Assembly: GCF_900445265.1 (NCBI RefSeq)
Contig: NZ_UFTA01000002.1
Coordinates: 1,843,941 to 1,907,940, forward strand
Length of the DNA stretch: 64,000 nt
Source: Anaerococcus octavius
GTDB lineage: Bacteria; Bacillota; Clostridia; Tissierellales; Peptoniphilaceae
Direction of reading: 5' to 3'
Every line of letters starts with the position of its first letter. Positions within the stretch are counted from its first letter, which is position 1. This document shows positions 18,262 to 26,348 of this stretch, piece by piece. The position numbers and the translations under genes are program-made. A model generated the notes under the pieces. It had not been told where the DNA came from. It did not search any database and saw only the letters and a list, made by a program, of their open reading frames with translations.

Positions 18262-18612
18262 TCATTCGTCCTTAATATTAAATTTTTTACGCATTCTTAT
18301 CTTTACTATAAGAAATAAAAGTAAAAGAAAAAGAATAGTTAAAAGAATTATTAAACCTGTCATATAGGATCTTTTTAGTTCTAGGTATAGGCAAATTGGA
18401 TAAATAATTGCAAATAAAATAATACCTAGAATAATTGAAAGGTTGCCAGCAAATTTATTGCCATATTCCCAAGTATCTTTATTGTAGCAAACTTCCCATA
18501 AGTGAAAACCCACTTGCATTTCTGGGTAGCTACTATGAAAATGTTTAAAAAATATACCTATATAAATGCTAAATACAAAAAGCATAATATCAGTTGCTAT
18601 TAAAGGACCCAT
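18262..18612 (-). CDS. SdpI-like small membrane protein
   Basis: A 116-residue protein with three hydrophobic segments (about 5-22, 56-74 and 83-104). The stretch VGFHLWEVCYNKDTWEYG (residues 34-51) followed by NKFAGNL corresponds to the G-[YF]-R...TW...N[KR][YF]AG signature of SdpI/YfhL proteins. SdpI itself is an immunity/signalling membrane protein in Bacillus; most homologues are uncharacterised. It is short compared with full SdpI and holds only the C-terminal module. There is no toxin-like gene beside it. Confidence 0.6.
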   Translation of the reverse strand: MGPLIATDIMLFVFSIYIGIFFKHFHSSYPEMQVGFHLWEVCYNKDTWEYGNKFAGNLSIILGIILFAIIYPICLYLELKRSYMTGLIILLTILFLLLLFLIVKIRMRKKFNIKDE

Positions 18613-18713
18613 TTTTCACCTCGTTTTTCTTTAACTATACTAAAATATATAGAATATTAAAGATAAATTGTAAAAATGATTTTTAGCCACTATAGTATTA
18701 CTAGAGGAATTAT

Positions 18714-19874
18714 ATGAAAATACTTATAACAAGCGATTGGTACTACCCTGTTGTAAATGGGGTGGTACGATCAGTATTAAATTTAAAAGAATATTTAGAA
18801 AGTCAAGGACATGAGGTAAGGGTTCTAACACTATCAAATACTATTTCTAGTTATAAAACAAAGCAAGTGTACTACATAGGATCTTTATCTGCAAAAAGAA
18901 TCTATCCCCAAGCTCGTATTACAAATATTTTGGCAAAAACTCATTTGAGAAATATTAGAAAGTGGGAGCCAGATATTATCCATAGCCAATGTGAGTTTTC
19001 CACTTTTGTAATGGCAAAAACTTTAGCAAAAGTTTTAAATATCCCTCTAGTTCATACCTACCACACAGTTTATGAGGACTACACTCATTATTTTATAAGA
19101 AATAAAAGTGCTGGGGTAAAAATTGTAGCAAGCTTTAGTAAAAATTTTTCTGATATGTGTGATTATATAATTGCACCTACAGAAAAAACTGCTAATATTT
19201 TAGAATCTTACAAAATAGCTAGAGATAAAATTGCTATTATTCCAACGGGAGTGCATATTCCAGATTTATATAATGAAGATTTAAGATCTGAGATAAATCT
19301 TCCCTGTGATAAAAAAATATTATTGTACCTAGGCAGATTAGCTGAAGAAAAAAATATTGAAGAGATAATAGACTTTCACAAAAGACTAGATGATTCTAAT
19401 ATTGAATTTTTTATAGTGGGTGGCGGTCCTCATTATGACAAATTAGTAGCTTATAATAAAAAACAAAATGCTAATGCACATTTTGTAGGCATGGTTGATC
19501 CTAGTCAGGTTAATAAATATTATCAAGCAGCAGATATATTTACCACATCTTCTACATCTGAAACGCAGGGGCTTACTTATTATGAGGCTCTTTCAAATGG
19601 TCTAGTAGCTATATGCCGTGATGATGATTCCCTAGATGGAGTTTTAGAAGATGGATTTAATGGTTTTAGATTTAATGATTTTGATGAATTTAAGACCTAT
19701 ATTTATAAAGTATTAGACAAGCCAGATTACCAAAAAAAATTAGAAAAAAATGCAAGAAGCTATGCCTTAGAAAACTTTTCTGTAGAAAGTTTTGGTAGCA
19801 AATGTGAACAATTATATAAAAAAGCAGTAAACGAGTATACATATGAAAGTCCTTTTATATACAAAAGATTATGA
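18714..19874 (+). CDS. lafA: GT4 glycosyltransferase, diacylglycerol glucosyltransferase-like (first step of glycolipid synthesis)
   Basis: A 386-residue GT-B enzyme. The N-terminal acceptor domain starts MKILITSDWYYPVVNGVVRS. The C-terminal nucleotide-sugar domain holds LGRLAEEKN (about 207-215) and the E-x7-E pair in SETQGLTYYEAL. It resembles the 1,2-diacylglycerol 3-glucosyltransferases that make monoglucosyl-diacylglycerol at the membrane surface. The next gene, which matches the second enzyme of that pathway, overlaps it by 32 bp and supports the call. AGAGGAATT precedes the ATG. Confidence 0.75.
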   Translation: MKILITSDWYYPVVNGVVRSVLNLKEYLESQGHEVRVLTLSNTISSYKTKQVYYIGSLSAKRIYPQARITNILAKTHLRNIRKWEPDIIHSQCEFSTFVMAKTLAKVLNIPLVHTYHTVYEDYTHYFIRNKSAGVKIVASFSKNFSDMCDYIIAPTEKTANILESYKIARDKIAIIPTGVHIPDLYNEDLRSEINLPCDKKILLYLGRLAEEKNIEEIIDFHKRLDDSNIEFFIVGGGPHYDKLVAYNKKQNANAHFVGMVDPSQVNKYYQAADIFTTSSTSETQGLTYYEALSNGLVAICRDDDSLDGVLEDGFNGFRFNDFDEFKTYIYKVLDKPDYQKKLEKNARSYALENFSVESFGSKCEQLYKKAVNEYTYESPFIYKRL

Positions 19875-20844
19875 TACAGTAAAAGAAAGTGGGGTGGGCA
19901 AGGCTATTGACCATCAAATCAAAGCCTTGTCTTTAGTTGGTTGTGATTTTACTTTAGATGAGAAAGATGATTTTGATATTGTACATATAAATACAGTTTT
20001 TCCAAAATCAGCATCTTTTGCTGATAAAGCAAGGAGAAATGGAAAAAAAGTTATCTACCATGGTCATTCCACCAAAGAAGATTTTAAAAATTCCTTTATA
20101 TTTTCCAATCAAATGGCTCCAGCCTTTAAAAAATGGCTAGAGCATTGTTATAACAAAGGAGATTTAATCTTAACACCGACAGATTATTCTAAAAAAATCC
20201 TTGAAAGCTACAAGCTAAAACCCGAAATAGAAGTAGTTTCAAATGGAATTGACCTGGATTTTTGGCAAGAAAAACCAAATGATAGGACAAATTTTTATGA
20301 AAAATATGGTCTAGATAAAAATAAAAAATCAGTTATATCTGTAGGTCTACCTATAAAAAGAAAAGGCATAGATGATTTTATTAATCTTTCAAAAAAAATG
20401 CCTGAATACGAATTTGCATGGTTTGGCAAACTAAGTCCAGCTGTAATGCCAGCTGAAATAAAAAAATTAATTGATAATGCTCCAACAAACTTACATTTTC
20501 CAGGATATATTTCAAGTGATGATTTAAGAGAAGCTTATAGTGGATCAGATTTATATGTGTTTTTAACTCACGAAGAAACAGAAGGCATAGTACTTTTAGA
20601 AGCCTTGGCTACAAAAACAGACATTTTAATCCGTGATATAGAGATTTTTGCAAATGATTATATAGATGGGCAAAATATTTATAAGGGTCTTACAAATGAT
20701 GATTTTGAAAGAAAAATAAAGGCGATTTTAAATGAACAATTGCCTTCACTAAAAGAAGAAGGCTATAAAAAAGCCTTACAAAAATCTATAAAAAATACTG
20801 GAAAACGTCTAGTAGAATGTTACGAAAAGGTAATGAACTTATGA
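19843..20844 (+). CDS. lafB: GT4 glycosyltransferase, monoglucosyl-diacylglycerol glycosyltransferase-like (second step)
   Basis: A 333-residue GT4 enzyme. Its N-terminus (SGVGKAIDHQIKALSLVG, DIVHINT, YHGHSTKEDFKNSF) closely follows the pattern of LafB/CpoA enzymes, which add a second hexose to monoglucosyl-diacylglycerol to give the lipid anchor of lipoteichoic acid. The donor domain contains VSNGIDLDFW and EETEGIVLLEAL. It overlaps the lafA-like gene by 32 bp, so both are made together. Whether glucose or galactose is added cannot be decided from sequence. Confidence 0.78.
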   Translation: MKVLLYTKDYDTVKESGVGKAIDHQIKALSLVGCDFTLDEKDDFDIVHINTVFPKSASFADKARRNGKKVIYHGHSTKEDFKNSFIFSNQMAPAFKKWLEHCYNKGDLILTPTDYSKKILESYKLKPEIEVVSNGIDLDFWQEKPNDRTNFYEKYGLDKNKKSVISVGLPIKRKGIDDFINLSKKMPEYEFAWFGKLSPAVMPAEIKKLIDNAPTNLHFPGYISSDDLREAYSGSDLYVFLTHEETEGIVLLEALATKTDILIRDIEIFANDYIDGQNIYKGLTNDDFERKIKAILNEQLPSLKEEGYKKALQKSIKNTGKRLVECYEKVMNL

Positions 20845-21533
20845 GATCTATTATAAAATTTTTAGCAATAACAATAATTACAATACTAATTCCAGCCCTT
20901 TTTATGGGACTAGCAACCATACTAAATTTTTCTGATATGGGAGTATTGATCTCACAAATGCTTGTTATCTTAGTATTTGTATTTATTTTTACTAGCTTGC
21001 TAAAATACCAAAGAAAATATGAAAAAGAAACTGAAAATATGCTAGCTGGTATAAATGATATAGAAAAATTAAAAACTCTACGAAAAGATCGCAAAACCTA
21101 TAAGTCAAAAGCTGCTATTACTAGTAAAATACTAAGCCAAGCTTATAGCAAAGAGGAAGCTAGCAATTTATTAAAATATACAACTACAAATGAAGATATT
21201 GAACATTACTACTCATCCCTTATAAATAATGCTGATAAAAATTATAGGAATGAGCTAAGGGAAAAAAGAGACTATTTTGAAAAACGCTATGGTAAAAAGC
21301 AATTTATATTTCCGGATTTTAATGAAAACTTAAAAGTAAGTGGAAAATGGATCATATTTTTCTTTGCTTCAGCATTTTTATATAATTTTATACCAGCTAG
21401 AATAATTAAAAATGATGCTACAATGGCAGCGATTATGCTTTTGGGTATGTTATTTTTAGCTGTAGTGATGGTAAATACAATATTGTGGATAGTTCGTACA
21501 TTAAAATCCTACTGGGCAAAAGACTACTTATAA
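20841..21533 (+). CDS. Membrane protein of unknown function in the glycolipid operon
   Basis: A 230-residue protein, not recognised. Two hydrophobic helices at the N-terminus (about 4-28 and 32-50) are followed by a charged, probably coiled-coil cytoplasmic segment (about 51-160) and two C-terminal helices (about 168-188 and 193-215). The frame extends 24 bases upstream, but the ATG at 20841 overlaps the lafB-like stop (ATGA) and is preferred. The coupling suggests a role near membrane glycolipid synthesis. An insertion sequence begins at the base after its TAA, so the original downstream context has been lost. Confidence 0.6.
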   Translation: MRSIIKFLAITIITILIPALFMGLATILNFSDMGVLISQMLVILVFVFIFTSLLKYQRKYEKETENMLAGINDIEKLKTLRKDRKTYKSKAAITSKILSQAYSKEEASNLLKYTTTNEDIEHYYSSLINNADKNYRNELREKRDYFEKRYGKKQFIFPDFNENLKVSGKWIIFFFASAFLYNFIPARIIKNDATMAAIMLLGMLFLAVVMVNTILWIVRTLKSYWAKDYL

Positions 21534-21561
21534 GGGGCTGTTGCAAAAGTCCTAAGATAGA

Positions 21562-21595
21562 AAAAAGACGAGGAAACTGAAATCCTCGTCTTTTT
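21562..21595 (+). terminator. Hairpin inside the left end of the insertion sequence
   Basis: AAAAAGACGAGGA and TCCTCGTCTTTTT form a perfect 13-bp stem with an 8-base loop, ending in T5. It lies between the terminal repeat and the transposase start. It should block read-through from the upstream glycolipid operon into the transposase, a common self-limiting arrangement. Confidence 0.75.
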
Positions 21596-21611
21596 CTGAT
21601 AGAATGTATTT

Positions 21612-23174
21612 ATGATAAACGTTAAAAACAATACATCATCATTAACTAATTTTACACTAGTTGATGATACAGTTCAATTAAAACTGAATTTTAACACAGA
21701 AATATACGTTTACGATGATGTTAAGTTAAGGCTTGTAAAAAATATAATCGAAAGGATAGACCTAACAGAACTAAAAAAAGTCTACTCATCATTAGGAAGA
21801 AAACCAACAGTAAACCCAGTAACAATGCTTCAGATAATAATATTCTGCTACTCAGAAGGAATATTCTCATCAAGAGCAATAGAAAAATCATGCTCATATG
21901 ATTTAAGAATAAGATATCTTTTAGATGAACAGACCCCTCCAGACCATAGTACAATCAATAGGTTTAGACAAAAAATAGTAGAATTAGCTCCAGATTTACT
22001 AAATCAAATGTTGCAAATACTAATAGAAGAAAAACAAATAGACCTATCCAGTATATACATAGACGGAACAAAAATAGAAGCATATGCAAATAGATACAGC
22101 TTTGTGTGGCGAGGAAGCATTGAAAAATGGCAAGAGAAACTAAGAATAAAAATAATAAAACACTTCAATTTAAACAAAGACCTAACTCCGATCCAAGTAT
22201 TAGAAGTAGTAAAAATAGTATTTGATCAAGTTAGTCAAGAATGCATAGACAAGAAAATCAACTTTTTGTTTGGCCAAGGCAAAAGAAAACACCAACTCCA
22301 ACGAGACTATGAAAAACTCAAAGAGTGGAAAAGCAAACTAGAAAGCTACCAAAAACACCTAGAAACAATGGGATATCATAGAAACTCCTACTCAAAAACA
22401 GACCATGATGCAACCTTCATGAGAATGAAAGAAGACCACATGAGAAATGGTCAATTAAAACCAGCATACAACATTCAGCTAGCAAGTGCATCAGGCTTCA
22501 TCATAGGAGAAAATGTATCCCACCATCCATCCGACATGTACACCCTAAAACCATTTCTAAATAAACTACTAAAAAACTATCCAAACAAACTAAACAAAAT
22601 AGTAGCAGATGCAGGATATGAAAGTGAAGAAAACTATGTATACCTTGCAGAAAACAAGCTAACATCATATATAAAACCATCAAACTACGAACAATTAAAA
22701 ACTAGAAAGTATAAAAAAGAAGACGAATTCAGAAAGAGCCTTAGATATGATAAAACATCAGACAAATACATATCAGAAGAAGGTAAGGAATTCATAAGGT
22801 GCACAGATAGGTACAGAGAAAGAAAAAGTGGATACACAACTACTACAAAAGTCTATAGATGTTTTGATTGGAACAAAGATGGACAAAAGACCAAAGGAAT
22901 CTACATATCAGAAATATTCCAAAAATATAGGAAAGAATCCTTAGAAAACATAAGATCAGAGCAAGGAATAGAAGAAAGAATAAATAGGTCAATCCAAGCT
23001 GAAGGAGCTTTTTCAAAAATAAAGTCAGGACTAAACTACAATAGATTCCACCATAGAGGAAAAGAAAATATAATAAGTGAGATTTGCCTTTTATCAATGG
23101 CTTTAAACTTAAATAAATTAGCAACAAAAATAGAAAATAAGCAATTAGAAATCATAAAATACAAAGCTGCTTAA
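21612..23174 (+). CDS. IS1182-family transposase
   Basis: A 520-residue DDE transposase. The N-terminal region has VNPVTMLQIIIFCYSEGI and DHSTINRFR (DUF772-like). The predicted catalytic triad is D151 (YIDGTKIEA), D333 (VADAGYES) and E464 (QAEGAFSKIK). The frame is uninterrupted, so the element may be active. Codon use is richer in AAA/ATA and CTA runs than the neighbours, as expected for an acquired element. No clear ribosome-binding site precedes the ATG, which fits the low expression typical of transposases. Confidence 0.92.
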   Translation: MINVKNNTSSLTNFTLVDDTVQLKLNFNTEIYVYDDVKLRLVKNIIERIDLTELKKVYSSLGRKPTVNPVTMLQIIIFCYSEGIFSSRAIEKSCSYDLRIRYLLDEQTPPDHSTINRFRQKIVELAPDLLNQMLQILIEEKQIDLSSIYIDGTKIEAYANRYSFVWRGSIEKWQEKLRIKIIKHFNLNKDLTPIQVLEVVKIVFDQVSQECIDKKINFLFGQGKRKHQLQRDYEKLKEWKSKLESYQKHLETMGYHRNSYSKTDHDATFMRMKEDHMRNGQLKPAYNIQLASASGFIIGENVSHHPSDMYTLKPFLNKLLKNYPNKLNKIVADAGYESEENYVYLAENKLTSYIKPSNYEQLKTRKYKKEDEFRKSLRYDKTSDKYISEEGKEFIRCTDRYRERKSGYTTTTKVYRCFDWNKDGQKTKGIYISEIFQKYRKESLENIRSEQGIEERINRSIQAEGAFSKIKSGLNYNRFHHRGKENIISEICLLSMALNLNKLATKIENKQLEIIKYKAA

Positions 23175-23433
23175 GAAAAAAAGATCGAAATAGCTAGCTC
23201 TATTAATTGAGCCCACTTTTAAGCAAACTATTTATAAAACAAAAACAGTTTAAGAAATAATCGTATTCTCAACTAGCTAAATATAGATAGTTAATAAAAA
23301 AGATGATGCGCAGGATAGATTTAACTATTCTGCAACATCACCTTTTTTTATTTGCTAAAAGTTATTAATAGCGTAGAATGAAATAGATAAGTTAATAAAA
23401 AACTATAAAAAAATTAAATTTATTAAAATTAAC

Positions 23434-23461
23434 TTTACAAAAATTAAAATCATGGTATACT
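23434..23461 (+). promoter_or_regulatory. Promoter for the DUF2089-DUF4097 pair
   Basis: TTTACA and TATACT with a 16-base spacer lie just upstream of AGGGAGG and the ATG at 23483. The rest of the stretch from 23343 is A/T-rich with no other recognisable feature. The 160 bases between the transposase stop and the IS right end contain only the imperfect terminal hairpin. Confidence 0.55.
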
Positions 23462-23482
23462 ACAATCAAAGGGAGGCTAGCA

Positions 23483-23839
23483 ATGATTAATAAATGTCCA
23501 AACTGTGGTGATGAAATGATAATTACATCATACAGATGCAACAATTGTTATACAGAAGTAAGCGGTGAGTTTGAAATAGATAACTTTGCCAGATTAGATA
23601 AAGAAGATAAAGAATTTATAGAATTATTTTTACAAAAAAGAGGATCTATCAAAGATGTTGGAGAAGAAATAGGCATTTCCTATCCAACAGTTAGAAATAG
23701 AATAGATAAGTTAGTAGCAAAATTAGGTGGTAAAGTTGATAAAAAAGAAAGCCGTCTAGATATCCTTAATATGCTTGATAATGGCGAAATTACAGCTGAG
23801 CAAGCCCGTGAATTATTGGAGGAATTAAAAGATGAATGA
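23483..23839 (+). CDS. DUF2089 family protein (zinc ribbon plus HTH)
   Basis: A 118-residue protein. CPNCG and CNNC (residues 5-22) form an N-terminal zinc ribbon. Residues 38-80 make a helix-turn-helix (IKDVGEEIGISYPTVRNRID) of the DUF2089 type. The C-terminal 25 residues (ILNMLDNGEITAEQARELLEE) repeat the short helical motif found at the N-terminus of the next protein. It probably acts as a DNA-binding regulator; the target is unknown. It overlaps the DUF4097 gene by 8 bp. Confidence 0.85.
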   Translation: MINKCPNCGDEMIITSYRCNNCYTEVSGEFEIDNFARLDKEDKEFIELFLQKRGSIKDVGEEIGISYPTVRNRIDKLVAKLGGKVDKKESRLDILNMLDNGEITAEQARELLEELKDE

Positions 23840-24893
23840 TGAAAAACAACTTATTTTACAAATGCTAAAAGAAGGTAAAATTACTGTTGAAGAAGCAAAT
23901 GAATTATTAAATGCTATTGGAAATAAAAAAAGCCGCAATGACAATGACTTTATGGCTAAAATCAACCAATCTATAGAAAGTGTTATTAAAAAAACAACAG
24001 ATGCCTTTGAATCAATCTCAAATATAGACTTAGACAATATTGATATTAATCAATACACTATCAAAGGACAAGTAAATACAAGTAAAGAAATGAGAATTGA
24101 TGATGAAATTAATTCAATAAATATAGATATACCAAGTGGTAAAATTTTAATTGAAAGAGCAAGCGATTCAGCTATTACAATTAACCAAGATACTTGGGCA
24201 AAAAAAGGTGAACTTTTAGATTATTTAGATATAGAAATTATTGAAGATGATTTAAACATCAGCATCAACGAAAAATATCATAATCTTGAAGCGACATCAA
24301 TTATTAAACTTGGTTTAGGTAAAAATTTATATGAAAGTCTAAATATTAACTTAGTAAATGGCAACATTGGTATAGAAGATGTAGACTTTACAGAAACAAC
24401 AATTAATTCTATAAATGCAAAAGTAAATGTAATTAACTCACAAGGCAATATCAAAGTTCAAAATACAAATGGGAAAATAGATATAAAAAATACCAACGGT
24501 GATTTGACAGTTGATAATGTAAATGGATCTATTTATCTTGCAAATATTAGTGGAGATAAAGCGGAAATAGATGCTGTTAGTGGAAATATCAGAGTAGATG
24601 GCTTAAATACTAAAACATTATTAGCAGACACAGATTCTGGAAATATTAGAGTGTATAATATTAAAGATAGCGAAAAAATGGATCTAAATTCAGGTTTTGG
24701 AAATATCGTTATCGATAGCGAATCCTATGCAGGAGATATAAAAGCAGATGTTTATAGTCAAGGATTAAATTTATCTGACAAATTTAAAAATAAAATGCAA
24801 AAAGAAAAAGGATATGAAGTTTCTACAAATGTAGAAAAAGAAGATGTTCAAATATTTGCATCAGCAGTATATGGTAAAATAAATCTTAGATAA
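23832..24893 (+). CDS. DUF4097 beta-repeat protein (YvlB/LiaX-like)
   Basis: A 353-residue protein with no signal peptide. Residues 1-28 are the YvlB/LiaX-type N-terminal helical motif (MLKEGKITVEEANELL). After a linker come many short beta repeats of the form sGNIrv/NGsI/VsGnI (about 170-330), typical of DUF4097 right-handed beta structures. In Bacilli such proteins are linked to cell-envelope stress responses. Here it is coupled to a DUF2089 regulator, which suggests an envelope-stress unit; that is inference. Confidence 0.82.
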   Translation: MNDEKQLILQMLKEGKITVEEANELLNAIGNKKSRNDNDFMAKINQSIESVIKKTTDAFESISNIDLDNIDINQYTIKGQVNTSKEMRIDDEINSINIDIPSGKILIERASDSAITINQDTWAKKGELLDYLDIEIIEDDLNISINEKYHNLEATSIIKLGLGKNLYESLNINLVNGNIGIEDVDFTETTINSINAKVNVINSQGNIKVQNTNGKIDIKNTNGDLTVDNVNGSIYLANISGDKAEIDAVSGNIRVDGLNTKTLLADTDSGNIRVYNIKDSEKMDLNSGFGNIVIDSESYAGDIKADVYSQGLNLSDKFKNKMQKEKGYEVSTNVEKEDVQIFASAVYGKINLR

Positions 24894-24894
24894 T

Positions 24895-24922
24895 AAAAAA
24901 AGCACCTTTTGGTGCTTTTTTT
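24895..24922. terminator. Bidirectional terminator between DUF4097 and ECF genes
   Basis: A7GCACC, loop TTTT, GGTGCT7: a perfect 12-bp stem with A and T runs, 2 bases after the DUF4097 stop and 12 bases before the end of the convergent ECF gene. Confidence 0.88.
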
Positions 24923-24933
24923 GTGTTTAGGGT

Positions 24934-25446
24934 TTAACTATTTTTAACCTCTACTGGCATCCGTTTATATAATAAAGGCACTAAAACAAGACTCATTATT
25001 ATACCAGGCAGACCCTTAACAAATGAACTTGAAATATAGGCTAATATATTAATTTCATCCATATTAAAAATATTAAATACTGACCAAGCTGCGATTCCTG
25101 CAACAATTCTTCCTATGATCATAGCTGTAATTAATGGAATAAAAACATTTTTTGGATATTTTTCGTATAAAAAACCTGCGAAAAATCCATAAGCAGCAAG
25201 TTCAAATACCATTATTGGTACCATTGGGATCATAGGTGGCATACCAGTTAATAAACTTGATAAGATTGGAGTTAATATTCCAACGATAAATCCGGATATG
25301 GGACCTAAAGTTAAAGCTCCTAGAAAAATAGGTATATGCATTGGTAAAAGTACTTGGCCAGGCAATCCTAGCAGATGAAATAGCATGGGAAATAATATGC
25401 CTAAAGCTAAGAATACAGCTGTATATACTAATTTTTTTGTGGTCAT
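24934..25446 (-). CDS. ECF transporter S component, ligand unknown
   Basis: A 170-residue membrane protein with about six hydrophobic helices. The N-terminal TKKLVYTAVFLALGILFP and HIPIFLGALTLGP are typical of substrate-binding S components of energy-coupling-factor importers, which capture vitamins or metal-related compounds and dock on a shared EcfAAT module. It is not obviously BioY, RibU, ThiT or FolT. Its start shares one base with the DUF1893 stop, so the two are cotranscribed. The ligand cannot be assigned from sequence. Confidence 0.78.
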   Translation of the reverse strand: MTTKKLVYTAVFLALGILFPMLFHLLGLPGQVLLPMHIPIFLGALTLGPISGFIVGILTPILSSLLTGMPPMIPMVPIMVFELAAYGFFAGFLYEKYPKNVFIPLITAMIIGRIVAGIAAWSVFNIFNMDEINILAYISSSFVKGLPGIIMSLVLVPLLYKRMPVEVKNS

Positions 25447-25859
25447 TAATTAAATTTCTCCTTAATTTTTTCTATAAGTTCATCAGCGTTATTACTTTCT
25501 AAGGCTAGCTCTTCCATAGGGCATATGGCAGTATTATCCCTATTTCTTATTTCTCTTACCTTTTTATTGTATTTATACTTGATATTTGTCTTATCAAGAA
25601 GTTCTATAGCATTTTCTGAAATAAGTTCAGCATAAAGTTCTTTTATATTTGCCTCTTTTAAAATAAGGGCAGCTGCCTTTCCTATAACTTTATCTGCAAC
25701 TATAGCACTTTCTAAAATACTTTTATCATTATTATATAGATCTAAAATAGGCAAGAGACCATTTTTTCTAGATGTATTAACTATTTCATTTTCTTTTACT
25801 AGGACAATAGAGTAATCATTCTCTAAAAGTGTAGTTTTTGCGATTTCTAAATTTTCCAT
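25446..25859 (-). CDS. DUF1893 family protein
   Basis: A 137-residue soluble protein of the DUF1893 family, whose Thermotoga member TM1506 has a deaminase-like fold. Visible features are VADKVIGKAAALI (about 53-65) and CPMEELAL near residue 115. It is coupled to an ECF S component, which suggests a role in handling the imported compound. I see no strong ribosome-binding site before the ATG; a TATAAT on the minus strand about 35 bases upstream could drive a very short leader. Confidence 0.75.
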   Translation of the reverse strand: MENLEIAKTTLLENDYSIVLVKENEIVNTSRKNGLLPILDLYNNDKSILESAIVADKVIGKAAALILKEANIKELYAELISENAIELLDKTNIKYKYNKKVREIRNRDNTAICPMEELALESNNADELIEKIKEKFN

Positions 25860-25905
25860 ATACTTATATTAACACATAAATTGTTTATTATAAAATTATG
25901 CAAAT

Positions 25906-25928
25906 AAAAAGCACCCTAAGGTGCGTTT
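25906..25928 (-). terminator. Terminator-like hairpin upstream of DUF1893
   Basis: GCACC and GGTGC with loop CTAA, flanked by A5 and TTTT, form a stem that on the minus strand ends in T5ATTT. It lies about 47 bases upstream of the DUF1893 start and just downstream (minus sense) of a structured region. That is the layout of a leader-controlled terminator. Confidence 0.5.
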
Positions 25929-25950
25929 TAAAATTTTAATAACATGAATA

Positions 25951-26092
25951 AACAGTCAACTGGGTGGGTTGACTGTTGAAGGCTCTCACTTAAGTTTGCA
26001 AAGTTTATGCTAAGAAGAGTTTTAGTTTTGTGAGAGAAGCACAAAAGTTTGAGGGTTAAAGACCTTTGTACAGTGAAGGTAAACAGTTGACT
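25951..26092. ncRNA. Candidate structured RNA or leader with mutually exclusive stems
   Basis: This stretch lies in a 489-base gene-free gap. AACAGTCAAC and GTTGACTGTT (25951-25960, 25968-25977) form a perfect local hairpin. The first arm can instead pair over a long range with CAGTTGACT at 26084-26092 (9 bp). CTCTCAC (25983-25989) pairs with GTGAGAG (26030-26036) inside the long-range closing stem. The density of perfect stems is far above the A/T-rich surroundings. On the minus strand it would precede a terminator and the DUF1893-ECF operon like a riboswitch; on the plus strand it could be a free RNA. I do not recognise a known class. Confidence 0.45.
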
Positions 26093-26284
26093 CAAATTTA
26101 TTATTAAGGAAGAGTACGCATTTTGCGATGAAAATTAATCAGTCATTTTTAAACTGTTTCCTTGATTCTTATGTTAAGGGATATATGTTTGGTGTATATA
26201 AAAAAATTGTAAAGTTAATGTTAAATTTTTTAGCTATTTATAAGTAATATAGTGAATAAATTATTTAATTTTTATAAATGTTAA

Positions 26285-26311
26285 TTGAAAAAATATTTCA
26301 ATTAGTATAAA
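26285..26311 (+). promoter_or_regulatory. Possible promoter of the beta-lactamase-esterase gene
   Basis: TTGAAA and TATAAA are spaced by 15 bases, slightly short, about 40 bases upstream of AAAAGGGGG and the ATG at 26349. The -35 region starts a small inverted repeat (TTGAA...TTCAA). The rest of 26110-26284 is A/T-rich with no other recognised element. Confidence 0.4.
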
Positions 26312-26348
26312 ATAATTATGAAAAGCTTTTCGTAAAAAGGGGGTAGTT

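Larger units (their letters stand above)
21534..23342 (+). mobile_element. IS1182-like insertion sequence, intact
   Basis: The element is about 1.8 kb. The left end GGGGCTGTTGCAAAAG (21534-21549) matches the reverse complement of the right end (...CTGCAACATCACC, 23330-23342) at about 12 of 16 positions, including the TGTTGCA core. It carries one full transposase gene and hairpins near both ends. I could not see a clear target-site duplication in the flanks. Confidence 0.8.

Noticed and set aside
21534-23342. Possible composite transposon or prophage remnant around the insertion sequence
   Set aside because: Only one IS copy is seen and the flanking genes are ordinary chromosomal ones; no integrase or attachment repeats were found.
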